Notes under the pieces: generated by a model
Told to the model about the DNA's origin: nothing
Seen by the model: only the letters and a program-made list of their open reading frames with translations
Databases searched by the model: none
Assembly (NCBI GenBank): GCA_017469335.1
Contig: JAFUGP010000197.1
Span: forward strand, 1-56,244
Length of the DNA stretch: 56,244 nt
Origin: Succinivibrio sp.
Lineage (GTDB): Bacteria > Pseudomonadota > Gammaproteobacteria > Enterobacterales > Succinivibrionaceae
Reading direction: 5' to 3'
Translations under genes and position numbers: made by a program
Shown: piece after piece, positions 53,401 to 56,244 of the stretch
How the letters are laid out: each line of letters opens with the position of its first letter
Numbering within the stretch: position 1 is the first letter of the stretch

Positions 53401-54795
53401 ATGGATAAATTTATCGGCAGAAGCACAGAGCTCAAGAAACTGGCGCAGTTTTACCAAGGAGAGGGGCACCTTGCGGTGATTTATGGCCGACGCCGCGTGG
53501 GGAAAAGTGCCCTCATCAGTCAGTCTCTGGCTGAATTTTCAGGCAAAACAGTGTTTTTTACCTGCACTCAGCGCTCGGAACAGCTCAATAAAGAGCGCCT
53601 CCTGGAATGTATCGCGCCGCAGCTGACCGTACCGGCGCAGGCCGCAGCTGACCTGGAGCACGTACTGGAATTTCTGTTCAGTGCTGCTGTGGATGAAACG
53701 TTGGTACTGGTACTGGATGAATATCCCTACCTAAGGGAAGGCTCACCCGGTCTTGACAGCGTTTTGCAGGCTCTGCTGGAGCGGTTTGCGCACAGCAGGC
53801 TCAAGCTCATCTTGTGCGGCTCTTACATTGAGGTCATGCGCTCTTTGTCGGATGGCAAGTCACCTCTGTTCGGCCGCTCCTCCCTGACCATCCATCTCCC
53901 GCCCCTGGATTATTATGACAGCGCCCGGTTTTACCCTGCGCTGAGTGCGGCCGACAAAGTGAGGATGTACAGTGCCCTAGGCGGCATACCCTACTACAAC
54001 GCTCAGGTCGATGATAAGCTCTCCTTTGAAGAGATTATCTGCAACCTCATCATCGATCGCTACTCAAATTTAGACGGCGAGGTCGCGCCGCGCCTGTACG
54101 GCGAGCTCAACCGTCTGGTGGGCGCCAACAACGTACTCAGCGCGCTGTCAGCAGGCCGTCTTAGGTTCTCCGAGCTGCAAAGCAAAGCCACGGCACCTAA
54201 CTCAGCCTCCCTAAGCTCTGTGTTGCAGCAGCTCATGGAACTGTCCTTGGTGGAGAGGGAAACGCCCATCAACGACCAGGACAACCGCAAAAAAAGCTTT
54301 TATTTCATTGCCGACAATTTCGTGCGCTTCATCTACCGCTACATCTATTCACGCGATCACGAACGAAATTTCATGTCGGCACAGAGTTTTTATGAGTCCT
54401 TTGTGGCCGAGGACTTTGAACATAAGTTCGTACCGCGCGCCTTCGAGAGGCTGTGCCGGGAATACCTGATCCGCTGTAACCTGACCGGGAACTTGCCGCG
54501 TACTTTCACCGCCATCGGCCGCTATTGGTATGACCTGCCCAAAGAACACCAAAACGGGGAGTTCGATGTGGTCACCGAAGATCCCTTAGGCTATACCTTC
54601 TACGAGGCCAAATTCACCTCAACCCCCCTCAGCGCGCACGATATCGAACAGGAGATCGCGCAGGTAAGGCACTGCGGACTTAACTGCTATCGCTACGGTT
54701 TTATCTCCAGATCAGGTTTCTTTGAGGTTGAAACCTCACCGCAACTGTTACTTATCAACTTAGAGGATCTTTATGACCCTGAGCTCATGCTGTAA
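53401..54795 (+). CDS. archaeal-type ATPase with nuclease-like C-terminal domain (DUF234 type)
   Basis: 464 residues. The AAA/STAND-like N-terminal ATPase starts MDKFIGRSTELKKL, with Walker A YGRRRVGKSAL (28-38), Walker B LVLVLDEYPYL (101-111) and a sensor-like LILCGSYIEVM. A winged-helix middle follows. The C-terminus has EFDVV...TFYEAKF, the acidic and E-x-K elements of a PD-(D/E)xK nuclease-like fold seen in ATPase_2/DUF234 proteins. The start at 53401 has GAGGAG 9 bases upstream; the open frame begins earlier but without homology. The function of this widespread accessory family is poorly known. Confidence 0.82.
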   Translation: MDKFIGRSTELKKLAQFYQGEGHLAVIYGRRRVGKSALISQSLAEFSGKTVFFTCTQRSEQLNKERLLECIAPQLTVPAQAAADLEHVLEFLFSAAVDETLVLVLDEYPYLREGSPGLDSVLQALLERFAHSRLKLILCGSYIEVMRSLSDGKSPLFGRSSLTIHLPPLDYYDSARFYPALSAADKVRMYSALGGIPYYNAQVDDKLSFEEIICNLIIDRYSNLDGEVAPRLYGELNRLVGANNVLSALSAGRLRFSELQSKATAPNSASLSSVLQQLMELSLVERETPINDQDNRKKSFYFIADNFVRFIYRYIYSRDHERNFMSAQSFYESFVAEDFEHKFVPRAFERLCREYLIRCNLTGNLPRTFTAIGRYWYDLPKEHQNGEFDVVTEDPLGYTFYEAKFTSTPLSAHDIEQEIAQVRHCGLNCYRYGFISRSGFFEVETSPQLLLINLEDLYDPELML

Positions 54796-55046
54796 GTGAG
54801 GATGAGCTTGCCATTTTTCTCCTGGTCACCAAGTAGCACCGGGCTATAATTAATCTGGTGAACAAACACATAGCCATAAAACAAAATCAGATCTTGGGGA
54901 GCTCAAGGGCGCGGCTGAAGGTAGCGTTGTCGCCGCTCCCACAACGAACCGCAAGTTGCTCGAATATTCGACCTAAAACCGAAAAGTGGCGGCATTGCGG
55001 CAACTGTCCCGCGCCGCCTCCAACACCTGTCTGCCTTGTTACAGAC
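54796..55046. other. intergenic region between convergent ATPase genes
   Basis: About 250 bases. It contains a 12-base palindrome TCGAATATTCGA (about 54959-54970). Neither strand shows a stem plus T-run, so no clear terminator is called. The overlapping open frames here look like chance. Confidence 0.4.
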
Positions 55047-56099
55047 TCAGCGCTCCAGGCTGTGCTCGTCCAACAAAAAGTCCACGGGATTAATCCTGAG
55101 AATACCCCGCTCATCCACCCAGCTTTTGCCGTAGGATTTGGAGATCACAATCTTCTTGAAAGAATCGTTCACGGCGTGCAGGGGTCTTAGCTCCGTGGCG
55201 ATTTTGCTCTCCTCCTCCATATAGAGCGCCGACTGAATGTAGTATTTTCGCGCCCCCTTGTTCACCACGAAGTCAATCTCACAGCTTTGCTGATGCCAAT
55301 GTCCGGCGCAATCCTTGTTCATGAGCGGCATCACCCCCACGTCCACCCGGCAACCGCGGCAGAGCAGCTCATTGAACAGACAGTTCTCCAGCAGATGCGA
55401 CTCCTCGTTTTGTCTCATCTCCAGCCCCGCGTTTCTCAGCCCTAGATCGGTGCAGTAGTACTTGGCAGGGTAGGAAAAATATCTTTTGCCCTTGACATCA
55501 AAGCGCTGAGCCTTGGTGAACAAAAAGCTGTCGGTCAAATACCCCAGATAGGTCGCGATGGTCTCGGAGTCGACCTTTAGATGTCTCACGCTCTCCAAAG
55601 TACGGGCGATTTTGCCGGCGTTGGTCAGAGAGCCCACCGTGGAGCACAAAACCAGGTTAAGTTCCCGCAGTACATTGGGCAAATTAACCTGGTAGCGCTC
55701 CTCAATGTCCTTAAAATAGATCTCATCGAACAGATCTTTAAGGTACTGGTATTTGTCCTCCTCAGCGGCCACTTTGAGCAGATAGGGCAGGCCTCCGTAC
55801 TGAAGATATGTCTCCAGAGCAGCGTGTTTCTCCAGACCGCTTAAGGGCTGAAATTCCGCAAAAGAGAGCGGATAAACGGCCACTACATCACCGCGCCCGC
55901 GAAACTCGGTGGCGATATCACGCGAGAGCAACTTCGAGTTGCTGCCCGTGACATAAACATCGACATTGCCCAAATGCAACAGCCCGTTTAGCACTCCGTA
56001 AAGTCTCACCGGTTGATCATGGTTGAGCAGTTCGGCGCGGGAAATGGCATATTGAACCTCATCTAACAGCACATAGTACTCCCCGGCAGGATCTTGAAT
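55047..56099 (-). pseudogene. N-terminally truncated AAA_14/DUF4143 ATPase
   Basis: The readable frame begins within the family's Walker B region (PAGEYYVLLDEVQYA). It continues through the sensor block VDVYVTGSNSKLLSRDIATEF, the typical YPLSFAEF, the winged-helix region, and the DUF4143 C-terminus with EIDFVV and the final INPVDFLL. The ~80 residues that should precede it, including Walker A, are missing. Reading upstream, homology ends near 56100, next to a run of seven G, and a stop follows at 56121-56123. The only starts left are weak (GTG at 56072). Deletion or an insertion at the break is likely. It could also be intact beyond the window if an element is inserted. Confidence 0.7.
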
Positions 56100-56244
56100 T
56101 TTAGGGGGGGTTCTAAAAATTCACCGTTTTGTCAAAACGACAGAAAATTTGTCGGTGATTTGAAACCACATCTTATAAAGTTTAGTTTTGTGTGTAAAAA
56201 CAGTGTCTAAAAACGCGACAAACGTAGCACTTTTAACTTATATA
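56100..56244. other. AT-rich sequence beyond the ATPase break, possible mobile-element end
   Basis: After the G-run (56104-56110) composition turns abruptly A/T-rich. A 15-base palindrome CGTTTTG-T-CAAAACG (56125-56139) is enclosed by TCACCG (56121-56126) and CGGTGA (56153-56158). No open frame is seen. An insertion-sequence terminus is a reasonable guess, but no transposase or target duplication is inside the window. Confidence 0.35.

Noticed and set aside
54858-55190. Plus-strand frame between the two ATPase genes
   Set aside because: It overlaps the coding end of the minus-strand ATPase and has no ribosome site or recognisable features.
1-56244. CRISPR arrays or prophage blocks
   Set aside because: No regularly spaced repeats and no capsid, terminase, integrase or lysis genes are visible; the only tyrosine recombinase is XerC in its conserved place.

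Overview
The window is GC-rich chromosomal DNA from a gammaproteobacterium. The left edge carries the 5' end of a 16S rRNA gene. Gene content and order match the E. coli-type blocks ilvEDA, lptM-dapF-xerC-uvrD, cyaA//hemXY, ilvC//ilvY, argX-leuT tRNAs, dnaE, pgi, rep and acrAB. The divergent 16S start and the reduced pathway content suggest a host-associated anaerobe such as the Succinivibrionaceae. That placement is inference: only 116 bases of 16S are visible.

Left part (1-12.4 kb). A minus-strand rrn operon starts here, with a textbook P1 promoter, an AT-rich upstream tract and boxA. Next come a small secreted protein, the branched-chain amino acid operon ilvE-ilvD-ilvA (minus), a lysophospholipid acyltransferase (plus), and the minus-strand run lptM-lysA-dapF-xerC-uvrD. 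This run joins meso-diaminopimelate/lysine synthesis to chromosome dimer resolution and repair.

Middle (12.4-30 kb). cyaA lies divergent from hemX-hemY, but hemC and hemD, which normally lie between them, are missing. A squalene/phytoene-synthase-like enzyme is translationally coupled to dsbA. The AcrA/AcrB efflux pair has no TolC gene nearby. Next are a drug/metabolite exporter, an unknown 381-residue protein, a flavin-reductase-like protein, a sodium symporter, a small membrane protein with a strong promoter of its own, and tRNA-Arg(CCG) and tRNA-Leu(CAG).

Right-middle (30-51.9 kb). tcdA is followed by a primase-like protein of T7 gp4/Twinkle-like layout with an apparently dead helicase half, set 4 bases upstream of rep. 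Then come an orphan amino-acid binding protein, ilvC/ilvY, a membrane diguanylate cyclase, pgi, an orphan UrtA-like binding protein, dnaE, a 4'-phosphopantetheinyl transferase with a membrane protein, a Bacteroidota-looking lgt, and glmU.

Right end (51.9-56.2 kb). This is an accessory region, partly AT-rich. It holds two overlapping orphan genes under a good sigma-70 promoter, an archaeal-type ATPase with a nuclease-like C-terminus, and a second ATPase (DUF4143 type) that has lost its Walker A half at a sharp sequence break near 56.1 kb.

The most interesting candidate for an undescribed system is the primase/pseudohelicase-rep pair (31.1-35.0 kb). The squalene-synthase-like/dsbA couple, the hemXY remnant and the foreign-looking lgt are the next best leads. 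Gene starts were moved from the longest open frame to the start with the best ribosome binding site where the sequence allowed it.
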